Shown here piece after piece: positions 11,998 through 21,539 of a stretch of DNA of 64,000 nt. Both the position numbers and the translations under genes were made by a program. The stretch comes from Symsagittifera roscoffensis (lineage: Eukaryota; Xenacoelomorpha; Acoela; Convolutidae). The stretch lies in NCBI RefSeq assembly GCF_963678635.1, contig NC_087064.1, positions 24,406,189-24,470,188 of the forward strand. Reading direction: 5' to 3'. The notes under the pieces are model-generated. The model was not told where the DNA came from. It ran no database searches and saw only the letters and a program-made list of their open reading frames with translations. Position 1 is the stretch's first letter. Every line of letters starts with the position of its first letter.

Positions 11998-13474
11998 CTG
12001 TAGTTTTTCGTGTGAGTAATTCAGGTGGTGTATTTCGACTTAATGTATCTGGTAATGCAAGGTTTTTTCCTGCTGTCCAAATTATATGTAAGTTTGGAAA
12101 TTTCATTAGAATTAATTGAAATCTATAAACTCTATGATTTGGATTTGACTTTTGTGTAAAGAGAAAAATGATTGGTTTATGATCTGTGAACAGAACTGTT
12201 GGATGTTTTGATCCAAGTATCATAAATTCATATTCTGTAAGTGTATAAACTATAGCTGTACATTCTCTCATTAGAGTTGAGAGTCGTAGCTCTGCTTGAG
12301 TGATTAATCGGGAATTTGCTGATATAAGGTTCATTTTATTTGTACCCCTATGTGATTGTAGTAATGCTGCACCGATGCCAAAATTTGAAGCATCGCACAT
12401 TGCATAGAATGGTTGATTTGGATCTGGAAGTGTGTTTGAAATTTGTTCAGTTAAACGTTTTTTAATTTCTTCAAATCGTGTTTGATGTTCAGTGGTCCAT
12501 TCAAAATTATTTTGTTGTCTGAGGATATTATAGAACGGTCTTAAATATAATTGCATTTTATAAACGTACTTGCTGAAAAAATTTAACATTCCAAGGAATT
12601 CTTGGATTTTCTTTTTGTTTGTTGGTGGCTGAAATTTTTGAATAGCATCAATGCGTGATTTTAATGGAGTGATTGTGTTTCGTTCAATATTATGTCCTGA
12701 AAATTTAACGCGTGTTAAGAAGAAATGTGATTTATCGGGGGCTGCTTTCAGATTTTGGTTCTGAAGTATTTTATGATAGTGTTCTAAAATTGTAAACATT
12801 TCTTCTTTGGTTTGTGATTGCATAAAAACATCATCTAAATAGGTGATTGCGTTTTTCTTGAGTATTAGTGGTCTAAAAATTTTACTCATAAAAGCTGAAA
12901 AGGCTGCTGGTCCTATGGATATTCCATAGAATAAGCGATTAAATTCATATTGTTGATTTCCAATAACAAATTGTGTTAAACGTCGTGATTGTTCATCTAG
13001 TGGCATTTGATTGTATCCACTATTCATATCTGCGGTTGTAAAGTATTTTCCATTTATCTTTGTTAAGATAACTTGTATTGGTTCAATAGGCCAATTGCAT
13101 TTCGATTCGTCAATTAGTGAATTGAGGTATCTAGCGTCTAAAACTATTTTTAATGATTCACCTTTTGCTAGAATGATAACAGGGTTGATAAAAGTGTTAC
13201 CTTTTGGTTGTTCTTTTTTATTTACTGGTGAGATAATTTTGTATTGTTCTAAAATATCAAGTAATCTATTTACTTTGTCGTGTAAATGAATTGGTACTTT
13301 ACTAGCCCTTTGTTTTTCGAAAACTGCGTCAGGTTTTAACGGGAGATGTAGCGATGAACTGATCTTTCCAACGTCAAATTTTGATGTTGCGTAGACTGTT
13401 GAATATTTTAACAGTTGTTTTGCTAATTTATCAAATTCGATTTGTGTAATTTGTGAGTGTACAAAACTAAACAT
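11933..13474 (-). CDS. Reverse transcriptase-RNase H of copy A (Ty3/gypsy type)
   Basis: An uninterrupted 513-codon frame with the order RT then RNase H. RT motifs visible include 'FTTADMNSGYNQMPL' (first catalytic Asp), 'FNRLFYGISIGPAAFSAFM' and 'ITYLDDVFMQ' with the YLDD box near residue 218. The connection segment 'FLGMLNFFSKYV' is typical of gypsy elements. RNase H carries 'CDASNFGIGAALLQ', a conserved Glu in 'MRECTAIVYTL', 'FTDHKPI' and 'PDTLSR'. The frame is closed upstream (13475-13700) and shifts into integrase near 11950. It is the best-preserved part of copy A and could still fold, but with no intact protease or integrase it is probably not productive. Confidence 0.95.
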   Translation of the reverse strand: MFSFVHSQITQIEFDKLAKQLLKYSTVYATSKFDVGKISSSLHLPLKPDAVFEKQRASKVPIHLHDKVNRLLDILEQYKIISPVNKKEQPKGNTFINPVIILAKGESLKIVLDARYLNSLIDESKCNWPIEPIQVILTKINGKYFTTADMNSGYNQMPLDEQSRRLTQFVIGNQQYEFNRLFYGISIGPAAFSAFMSKIFRPLILKKNAITYLDDVFMQSQTKEEMFTILEHYHKILQNQNLKAAPDKSHFFLTRVKFSGHNIERNTITPLKSRIDAIQKFQPPTNKKKIQEFLGMLNFFSKYVYKMQLYLRPFYNILRQQNNFEWTTEHQTRFEEIKKRLTEQISNTLPDPNQPFYAMCDASNFGIGAALLQSHRGTNKMNLISANSRLITQAELRLSTLMRECTAIVYTLTEYEFMILGSKHPTVLFTDHKPIIFLFTQKSNPNHRVYRFQLILMKFPNLHIIWTAGKNLALPDTLSRNTPPELLTRKTTVEIPCKRRNITPTRMQICSKN

Positions 13475-13696
13475 TGTTAAAAATTTTGGGTGTTCTTTTT
13501 GTGTAATTTGTTATATTGAATGTTGGTTTAAAATATGGTGTTTTTGGGAAGTAATGTGTTTCTCTTTTCATTACTTACTATGTTATTTCTGGATAATTCT
13601 TCGTCAAGAGTTGTGGATTGGCAAGTATCTAATAATTGGAGTATATTATTTACGCGGTAGGCTACTTCATGTATGGGTGAGATTGTAGCATTTGTT

Positions 13697-14668
13697 TCAC
13701 AATATCGTAAAAGTCCTAAGGCTAATGTTATACACGTGTAACGAAATGATGTCGGAATTCGTGTTTTTCAAATATTTAATAGATGAGATCGTGATTTTAA
13801 AAAATTTGTGAATAGGTTTAAATTCAAAGTCTGACATAAAAAGTTGTTGTTTTTTTTGATTTTTATCATACTGGTGAACTTGTGTTATTGAAAAATTATA
13901 TATAATTCCTGATAATGGTTTCACGTGTTTCCGTTGTTGATTATAAATTGGATAAAATTTTGAGAAGAATGGTGGTTGTTTGTTTAATCTTTGAAAAAAT
14001 GTTAGAGCTGTATTTTTTGTTTTTGTGTACTTATCTTTGATTTGTATTTTACTGTTTAGGATGTTGATTGTTGGTATATATTTAGATATAAATGGTATGC
14101 CAATGATATTGTGCTTAATATCAGTAATATGAAATATTTGTTTAAATGGTTTGTTTAGAATTTTGTTTTGCTCCATTGTTCTCGTGGCGAGAAGGAATAA
14201 CTGGATTTTTCCATAATTTACTAATGTTGATCCTTGTGCTGTTGCTAGTTTACTGGAGGTTTTAAGAGGTGTTAGTTTTGGGTGTAATGTTTTTATCTCA
14301 TTCCATGTGGGAATATTAATTATGTTTGATTCTGTTCCTGAAGCAATTAAAAAATCAATTTCAAGATCTGGTGGTTGAAATTCTTTGTTTCTTGGACTTT
14401 CTAAGAGAAATGGTATTGTCCAAATTTTTTCTCTGGGTTGTTCTTTCTGTATATTTTGATAAATATGATTTGTGTTTGAACATTGTGTCTTACCTTTTTC
14501 ATCGGGTTTAATTACCGTGTTAATTTCGTTTACTTCTTGTGCAGTTTGTGTAGTATCGGTGGGTCCAATATAATAATTGTGAAGAAGTTCCAATTGATTT
14601 TCATATATATGTGATGTAAAAGGTTGTTCATATATGATAGGTTCATAGTCGTTTTCGACTGTTATCAT
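13697..14668 (-). CDS. Aspartic protease region of copy A, catalytic Asp replaced
   Basis: A 323-codon frame between gag and RT. Residues about 104-117 read 'IDFLIASGTESNIINI', which fits the retropepsin active-site pattern (hydrophobic-DS/TG-x-x-x-N-hydrophobic) except that the catalytic Asp position is Ala (codon GCT instead of GAT). The second conserved element, 'NIIGIPFISKYIPTINI', follows about 85 residues later, as in gypsy proteases. The N-terminal third (PDEKGK...) is linker. The Asp to Ala change should abolish proteolysis in this copy. Confidence 0.8.
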   Translation of the reverse strand: MITVENDYEPIIYEQPFTSHIYENQLELLHNYYIGPTDTTQTAQEVNEINTVIKPDEKGKTQCSNTNHIYQNIQKEQPREKIWTIPFLLESPRNKEFQPPDLEIDFLIASGTESNIINIPTWNEIKTLHPKLTPLKTSSKLATAQGSTLVNYGKIQLFLLATRTMEQNKILNKPFKQIFHITDIKHNIIGIPFISKYIPTINILNSKIQIKDKYTKTKNTALTFFQRLNKQPPFFSKFYPIYNQQRKHVKPLSGIIYNFSITQVHQYDKNQKKQQLFMSDFEFKPIHKFFKITISSIKYLKNTNSDIISLHVYNISLRTFTIL

Positions 14669-16913
14669 ATTTACAGAGATGGTATTTTCTGTATCACTTT
14701 CTGTATCTGATGATCCACAGTTTATAGGATTTAGTTGTAGTTCGTTGCTTCCTGTGTCATCAATACCTGGGGGGTCTGATGTTGTTTCTTCATTTGTCTG
14801 TACTTGATTAATATGTCTTTGATGTTTTGGTGTACTACTTCTGTATCGATGTTTAGAATTATGATATTGGTAATTATTCCTATGTGGTGACTGGGAATAA
14901 TTTCTATATCAATTATTGTAACTTGAATTTCGATTTTGTGAATTGTTCCGTGATCTGTTTTCATAATTATCATTTGATCTGTGATAGTTTGATATATTAT
15001 ATGAATTAATTCTTGATCGATTGTTCGGGTAATTCTGATTTCGATTGTTTGAATAACTTCTATTTCTATTATGTGAATAGTTTCTATTTCTGTTGTATGA
15101 TGAGTTTCGTGATTGATTATTGGAATAGTGTTTATTTCTTGGATTTGATTGGGAACTGGATCTAGAAACAAATTGTGTTGCATTGGAATTTGATCTTGAA
15201 TAGTTATTTCGACTATTTGATCGGTTATAACTATTTTGTGAAGAATTTTGTGTATTTCTTCGTTCTGGTGATCTTCCTCTATAACTTGAGTTATATGGTG
15301 ATTGATTCCTTGTGTAATTGGTGTTGTTTGGAAGTGGTTTTCCTGAACTGTTATTACTATATATATTTTTGTTTGGTAGATTTTGATCTGTTTTCATGTA
15401 TTGATAGAACGATTTATTTGGTTCTTTATGCTTTTGAGGTCGGTCTATTCTGATTATCTTGTTGTTTTTGTCTACATTCGGAAATACTGTGTCCGTATCG
15501 ACGGCAATAGTTACACCATTTTTTGAAGGATGGTTTGCCTTTAAAATTTGGATGTTTTTCATAGATATTTAGTATTTCAGTGATTTTTTTAATTAGGTCT
15601 GTATCTGATTCCTGTATGTTATTTATATGTGTAGTTTTTGTTTCAATTCGATTAACATATTGTAGTTTTAGATTTTCTGTTTCTTCGAGTTTCATTGTGA
15701 TTTCCGCTTGCTTTAGTTTATCTACTAGTTTTCGAAAATCTAAATCTGGTTCTCGAATTGAGGAAGGATGAGATGCTCTCTTTTTTATTGTTATTTTCCT
15801 TAACTGAGGTGTTAAGGTCATCATTAAAATTTCTGTCATTTTTGTGTTTTTATAGTCATGTGTATTAAGTGAATATGCTTTTTGAACTAGTGTTTCGATA
15901 CGTACTGCTAATTGTTTGATAGTTTCATTTGGTAATCTGCGAATTTCATTACAAAAAACTCTTCAGTGTTTTTATTTCTTTCGGAGTCAAACATTTTTGA
16001 AAATTCTAGTGTAAATCTTTTCCAGTCTGATTTTATTTCTATAGGTAATACTGAAAACCATTTTTGAGCTGCGCCATTTAAGGTTGTTTGTATCAGTGTT
16101 GTGCGTCTATGTATCCAATTTCGATGTAGTGGCGTAATAATTGGTTCAGGTCCTATATTTAAAAATAAATTTGCTGTTACTGCAATTAGATAATCTTCTA
16201 CAGAATATTCAGGGTCTGTTCCTGTGAATACCATCAGTGGTTTATTGGATGTTATTGATGATGCACCCATGAGGTATGGATTCATTGTCATCTGTAGTGA
16301 TTCTGCGGCATTTGGCATTTGCGAAAAATTTGAAAGTTGATTTTTTGTTATTTCGTGTTGCTGAAGGTAATATGGAAGCGGTATTTCATTTTGCATTTGA
16401 GTTGGTTGATAAGAATGCATTGACATTGGATTTTGTGGTTGTATTGGTTGAAAAGGTTGTGTGTTAAATGGGTTTTGTATATGCATTTGTTGAGGATGTT
16501 GTACATCTGTTGGGTTTTGTGGGTAAGTTTTTATATTTGGAGATGGTTGAGGTTGTCGTGGTCTTTGTGTGCGATATTCTTTAGTATATGGTGCAAAAAT
16601 ATCTGGTTGGTGATAATCATCTTCATCGGATGATAAATAATTTGTATTAAATGGTGTATGTTGGTTAATTTTATTTTGTTGAAAGAATGGGTAATTTTCA
16701 GTATAATCCTGTGTAGGTTGTGGATTATCTGGAAAATTTACTGAATTTGTCGATGTTTTCGGGAGATTCCAATAATGAGAACATACGTGTTTTAAATTTT
16801 GTGTGTTTTTTCGGGGAGGTTGATTTGTTTTTGGTTTGTGAGCATAATTATAGTTGTGTTCTGCAAAGGTGTTTCTTGTGAATGATTTTCGTGTTTTTGA
16901 CGGTATTGTCATT

Positions 16914-19034
16914 GGTCTATACGTTTGATAATCCATATGTGAATACTTTGGAGCAACCGAAGGTTTAACGGTTGATTGTAAGGTTACTTGTGCCAGTGAA
17001 GTAATTGTATTTTTTGGTGTTGTCAAATTTGGGTGTCTTGGTGAAATACTTTGTTGTGTAGTTGTTGTTGTTTGGACGATTTCTTCATTTATGAAGTGTG
17101 ATGGTGTTTGAATATCTTGTTGTGTAAGATTTCTTGTTCCATTGAGATTTTCATTATGTATAACTGTTGAATTTAAGCTGTTGTTTCGTGTATCAGGTAA
17201 AAATGTAATATAATTTAGTGGTGTTGCGTCAATGGTTAAGGGTATTACTTTTACATAATCTCTGTGGAAAGATATTGTACTTATTGCTTGACTCGAGATA
17301 TCTTGTGGAATGTTTAGAAATGCTGGATGAGACCAGTGAGGGTCCCAAACGTAATCTGATTGTTCTGAAAGGACAGTGTCATCATTGGTATTTTGGGATC
17401 TGAAATTTTTTCTTGCTTGTGAAATTAAATCTAAATTGTGGGTGAAATAATCTTCTATAAACCATGCTAAAATCTTTTGTAAATCATGTTTACTATTTTG
17501 TGAAACATCTTCTTGTATTGTGCGATTTAATTTCACAAGCAGAGTCGTAGAGACGTTGCTTGTGAAATTAAATCTAAATTGCGGGTGAAATAATCTATTA
17601 TAAACCATGCTAAAATCTTTTGTAAATCATGTTTACTATTTTGTGAAACATCTTCTTAAGTGAACTTTTCGCGGATTATATGTAAAAATGTTGAAAATAC
17701 TGTGATTTCATTTCGTACTTTTGTATGTTTGGATGTTTGGATGTTATATATGATATATTTTGAATTTCTGTTTTTTCCAATATAGATATATAACTATATA
17801 TTATTGCAAAAACTTCGTTAGTGAATATGGAGTTTGCTCTTTGTGAATTATGATATTGTATGCTTTTGATATATTCTATAAATACTTTTGAAAATTTTAA
17901 TTCAATATCGTCTGTTTGAATTATATATTTACGATGGGCTGTATTTGGTGTGCTGAACTCTATGGTGTAGATTCCGTATTGCTGTGTTAGATTACATATG
18001 TTTTTCAAAGAATGTTCAATAATTTGTCTTTTGATTTTTACATCTGTCATAGGTCTATATGTTTGATAATCCATATGTGAATATTTTGGAGCAACCGAAG
18101 GTTTAACGGTTGATTGTAAGGTTACTTGTGCTAGTGAAGTGTTTGTATTTTTTGGTGTTGTTAAATTTGGACGTATCGGTGAAATACTTTGTTGTGTAGT
18201 TGTTGTTGTTTGGACGATTTCTTCATTTATGAAGTGTGATGGTGTTTGAATATCTTGTTGTGTAAGATTTCTAGTTCCATTAAGGTTTTCATTGTGTATG
18301 ACGGTCAAATTTAAACTGTTATTTTGCGTATCGGGTAAAAATGTATTGTAGTTTATTGGTGTTGCATCAATGGTTAATGGTATTACTTTTACATAATCTC
18401 TGTGATAAGATATTGTACTTATTGCTTGACTTGAGATAGCTTGTGGGATATTTATAAATGTTGGATGAGACCATTCAGGGTCCCAAACGTAGTCTAATTG
18501 TTCTGAAAGTGCAGTGTCATCATTTGTATTTTGAGGTCTGAAATTTTTTTTTTGCTTGTGAATTTAAGTCTAAATTATGTGTGAAATAATCTATTATGAA
18601 CCATGCTAAAATTTTTTGTAAATCATGTTTAGTGTCTTGTGAAACATCATCTTTAGTGAAATTTTCTTTAATTATATGTAGAAATTTTGAAAATAATGCG
18701 ATTTCATTTCGTACTTTTGTATGTTTGGATGTTCCAGTTGGTGAGATACTTTGAAATTCTGTTTTTTCTAATATAGAGATATAATTATATATTATTGCAA
18801 AAAGTTCGTTAGTGATTATGGAGTTTGCTCTTTGTGAATTATGATATTGTAAGCTTATGATATATTCTAGGAATACTTTTGAAAATTCTAATTCAATATC
18901 ATCTGTTTGAATTACATATTTACGATGGTCTGTATTTGGTGTGCTGAATTCTATGGGGTAGATTACATATTGTTGTGTTAGGTTACATATATTTTTCAAA
19001 TAATGTTCAAAAATTAGTCTTTTTTTTTACATCT
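16914..19034 (-). repeat. Tandem duplication inside gag (period about 989 bp)
   Basis: Unit 1 is about 18046-19034 and unit 2 about 16914-18045. Both begin with the same 'cagatgtaaaa' and 'FEHYLKNICNLTQQ'-like coding sequence and end at '..QTYRPMT'. They are about 90% identical by eye. Unit 2 is about 143 bp longer because of the nested foldback duplication at 17412-17655. The reading frame runs through the junction between units. Confidence 0.85.
17412..17655. repeat. Nested direct duplication with an 18-bp foldback
   Basis: The block at about 17413-17517 (cttgtgaaattaaatctaaa...catcttctt) is repeated at 17559-17656. Between the copies lies a perfect inverted repeat, GATTTAATTTCACAAGCA at 17524-17541 against its complement at 17557-17574, with a 15-nt loop. 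This pattern fits a template-switch or snap-back event during reverse transcription or replication. Confidence 0.85.
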
Positions 19035-19236
19035 GGGAATTCTGCTTTGCATGGACTGATTCCGGGTTCAAACAAATTTACGAGTAAGTTCTTGCAAAAA
19101 TCATGTTGTCCTCTATCATCGGGTGAATCTTTTCCTCTTTTTGATGAATTTGAAGTTGTTTCTGAATCGGAAAAATATAATTGATCGTGAATGGGACAAT
19201 TTTTATCAATTGATTTTTTTAATTTGTAGATTTCAT

Positions 19237-19464
19237 CTAAACTGCTGGCTCCTGATTCAGAAAAACGTTTCTATTTTTTGAAAATATTTTTCGTGTGGTT
19301 TGTTTTTGTTTGTTTATAATTTTTCTTTTTTTTGTTTGTCGTTTTGTTCTAATGTATCCAACTGTTTGTGTATGAGGTGTGATTACAAGATCGGATTTTT
19401 TGTTATCAATTTCACAGTTGTGTAAAACGGTTGTTTGCTTATTTCTCAAATTTTTGAATGACAT
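19237..19464 (-). CDS. Small basic ORF upstream of gag (copy A)
   Basis: 75 codons, ATG-started (MSFKNLRNKQTT...), Lys/Arg-rich in the middle (TKRQTKKRKIINKQKQTTRK). It overlaps the presumed gag N-terminal frame and ends just before the clear gag coding region. It could be a leader peptide, the first exon for spliced ORFs, or the mis-framed gag N-terminus. No equivalent can be checked in copy B, whose leader joins ORF4 instead. Confidence 0.35.
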   Translation of the reverse strand: MSFKNLRNKQTTVLHNCEIDNKKSDLVITPHTQTVGYIRTKRQTKKRKIINKQKQTTRKIFSKNRNVFLNQEPAV

Positions 19465-20690
19465 AAGGTTTAGGATGAGGGATGCAAAAAGTTGTTAGGT
19501 ATTTCTATTTTTTTAGACTGTTAACCCTTACAATTTTTTGGTTAGCTTAGCCTGGGTCTTTTTATTCAGGGTTGGAAAGAAAAGTATATCAATTCCGAAG
19601 AATGATTTTTTACTTTCTCTTGGCTAGTCTAAGCTAAGGTGTTAACTTACTTAATCTTCCTTAGGGGTAGTGACTGTGTTCAAGGGTTGGAGAATAGTCA
19701 ATCGATCCACAAGGTTCAGGTATAATTAGAACGCAAGTAGTTCGTTAGATAATATTTTAAACTTACTAAGTCTAAGATCTATCCTGGGTCTGGTAAGAGG
19801 AGGGTTCAAGTGAAGGATGAATAACCGAAGTTCTTCCTTGTTTATCTTAATTTGAATGGTTAGTTTTATTTAAAAATTTCTTTTAGTCTTGGGTCTTTTG
19901 GAAGGGTTGGATAGTGAATCGACGTTTGAGGTCGTTAGACACTTGCTAAGTGGGTGGGGGAGAACAAAATTGTTCTTTTTGATCCAAGGATAGGCCTTGA
20001 TGATCAGGTTTTAAATTTAGTGAAATAGAAAATTAATTAAGATCCAAGGATAAGCCTTGATGATCTGATTTTAAAATTAAGTGAATTTAAGTTAAAAATA
20101 GTTTAAGTTTATTTAAGAAAAAGATTTAGTTCTTTAATGATATTAGTGAGCTTATGATTGCTGTTATGTTTAGGTGATGAAGCTGGGACAACAGATGATT
20201 TATGATTACTAACAATTTATTGTCATGCTACTAATTTTTATTTTCATTTTCGATAAATATTTTTCAAATATGTTTTATATAATACTGCAGAAATTAAGAA
20301 AACGATCTGAGATCTTTTTATCAATCGTTATTGTATATTATTAATTTTGTTAAGCGCCCGAAATGATCATGCAGATTGAATTCAAAATTTTATGTTTGCA
20401 AATGAAAATCTAAATTCATTGCTAATAAGATTCTAAATACAAAAGTTTGTGTTGGCTTTTGAGGTACAATCATAAAACTAAATGGTAAGTTTCTACTTTG
20501 TCGTATGTCGTCTCTTGTCCGAGGTCTTCTTCCAATTCTGGGTAGTTCTATTATTGTTCGGAATATCGGCTCTGATCTATTGAGTCGTAGAGACATTTCA
20601 ATTAAATTATTATCGTATAACATTTTGAAAATGTTTTGTCTAATTTCGAATCTATTTTTGGTTAGTTCTAAGCTATTAAGGTCTTATTCG
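19465..20690 (-). other. Long 5' leader of copy A
   Basis: About 1.2 kb of non-coding sequence between PBS and the first ORF. Blocks are shared with copy B's leader (29400-30454): 'aatcgacgtttgaggtcgttagacact', 'ccgaagttcttcc', and a repeated unit 'gatccaaggata(a/g)gccttgatgatc' present twice in A (about 19981 and 20041) and two or three times in B. Conservation of these non-coding blocks suggests packaging or other RNA signals. That role is inferred. Confidence 0.6.
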
Positions 20691-20708
20691 AGACTTATGG
20701 TCGCACCA
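20691..20708 (-). promoter_or_regulatory. Primer binding site (copy A)
   Basis: On the minus strand TGGTGCGACCATAAGTCT begins two bases (TC) after the LTR's terminal CA. TGG start and position are as expected for a PBS pairing with a tRNA 3' end ending in GGTCGCACCA. The pairing tRNA is not identified. B-box-like 'ttcgag' sequence lies further along, so complementarity may extend beyond 18 nt. Copy B has the same site with one difference. Confidence 0.8.
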
Positions 20709-20710
20709 GA

Positions 20711-21530
20711 TGAGTTAGAGCCGATGTGGTTAACTCATAGAGTAATTTCGGATAGGGTACACCGTCTGCTCGTCACGCTATCTTATTTTCGGCCGGATAG
20801 ATTCGTGCAACTTCTTAGTCTAATACCGATCCTAATCTTACTCTTATACTTTCTAGTCTCAGGGTGTTTAACTAGTCTCTGCTAGGCTCAATAGATCTAG
20901 GGTATACTGGTTGTTGCGGCTGAACCTTAAAAACCAACAGCATATATGGTCCCCAATTTCTGATTTGGAAGCAAAACCCGCATCTCCCATTTTCCTACAG
21001 ATATTTTACCAGCTGCTTATTCAAAAAAGCAAATCATTTTTGCAGTCAGCATTGTATCTATTAATCAGTCAGTTCATTTCATATTAATCAGTCCATTTGT
21101 TTGCTTTCGAACCCAATCATTTATCGTTTTTTCGAATCAAAGCGACATTTCGAACCAAGATTACAGAAACGAGACAAAAATAATCCATTACAATGCATTA
21201 CAATTGTAAAACTCAGACCACGAAATTTTTCGCTTCATTTTTTGCATAGTCCGATAACTTCAAAAAATGTTTCTCAGGAAATTTATGGCAGAACTCGACA
21301 ATTTCGATGGGAATATACTGGTTGTTGCGGCTGCTGAAGTTCTCTTGGAGAGGCAACTAATTTCTAAGTTAAATTCAAATCTCTCTGGTGCTGAAATTAC
21401 AAGTAATTTCAGCACTTACAAATAAGTGGGTTGTTAGTTAGATGGATTATGATTGGTTAATAATAAATACTTTCTAGTGGTAAAATATCCAATTTATCCA
21501 ATCATAAAATATAGTTTAGATCAGGTTCCA
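20711..21530 (-). repeat. 5' LTR of copy A, carrying an insertion
   Basis: Starts TGGAACCTGATC at 21530 and ends TCTAACTCA at 20711. Without the insertion at 20923-21314 and one copy of its flanking duplication it is about 409 bp, matching the other LTRs. It shares several variants with the LTR at 25768-26176 that the 3' LTR of copy A lacks. The perfect palindrome lies at 21388-21415. Confidence 0.9.
20923..21314. mobile_element. 392-bp insertion in the 5' LTR, near-identical to 25140-25531
   Basis: The segment is the same length as, and differs at about one position from, 25140-25531. On both sides lies the LTR sequence 'tatactggttgttgcggctg' (20903-20922 and 21314-21333). LTRs without the insertion carry it once, so a 19-20 bp target duplication accompanied insertion. 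No poly(A) tail, terminal inverted repeat or recognisable coding sequence is seen in the insert. Confidence 0.88.
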
Positions 21531-21539
21531 TCTTGTTTC

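Larger units (their letters stand above)
14731..19250 (-). pseudogene. gag of copy A, with internal tandem duplication
   Basis: Structural protein region, split over frames at 18520-18999, 17676-18308, 15908-17608, 15426-15839, 14909-15562 and 14731-15183. The start is unclear. An open frame reaches back to about 19250 (SLDEIYKLKKSID..). The capsid-like part lies near 15850-16150 (LNGAAQKWF, LPNETIKQL in shifted frames). A CCHC zinc knuckle 'CNYCRRYGHSISEC' lies at about 15520. It is followed by a 200-residue Asn/Arg/Ser-rich tail (NRNRSYSNNRNQ style), typical of RNA-binding low-complexity regions. A roughly 989-bp tandem duplication covers 16914-19034. A frameshift near 15930 separates the capsid from the region before the knuckle, and another lies near 15440. 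Confidence 0.85.
3283..21530 (-). mobile_element. Copy A: giant Ty3/gypsy-type LTR retroelement with env-like ORF3 and extra ORF4
   Basis: Two LTRs (3283-3692 and 20711-21530) that differ at roughly 3% of positions bracket, in minus-strand order: PBS, leader with a 75-codon ORF, gag, protease, RT-RNase H, integrase, an envelope-like region, ORF4 and a 3' untranslated region. The order PR-RT-RH-IN and the RT/RNase H motifs place it in Ty3/gypsy (Metaviridae-like). At about 18.2 kb (about 16.5 kb without the gag duplication and the LTR insertion) it is far longer than typical gypsy elements (5-10 kb). At least eight frameshifts or stops make it defective. No clear target-site duplication is seen: the outer flanks are ...cgactt on the left and tcttgt... 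on the right. Relative to copy B it lacks about 0.8 kb between ORF4 and the 3' LTR. Confidence 0.93.

Noticed and set aside
20505-20885. 126-codon plus-strand open frame
   Set aside because: It runs through the leader, PBS and LTR of copy A in antisense and is matched by no conserved frame in the other LTRs.
21101-21337. 78-codon frame MLSNPIIYRFF...
   Set aside because: It lies in the 392-bp insert and recurs at 25318. It crosses the insertion boundary, so it is not a conserved gene.
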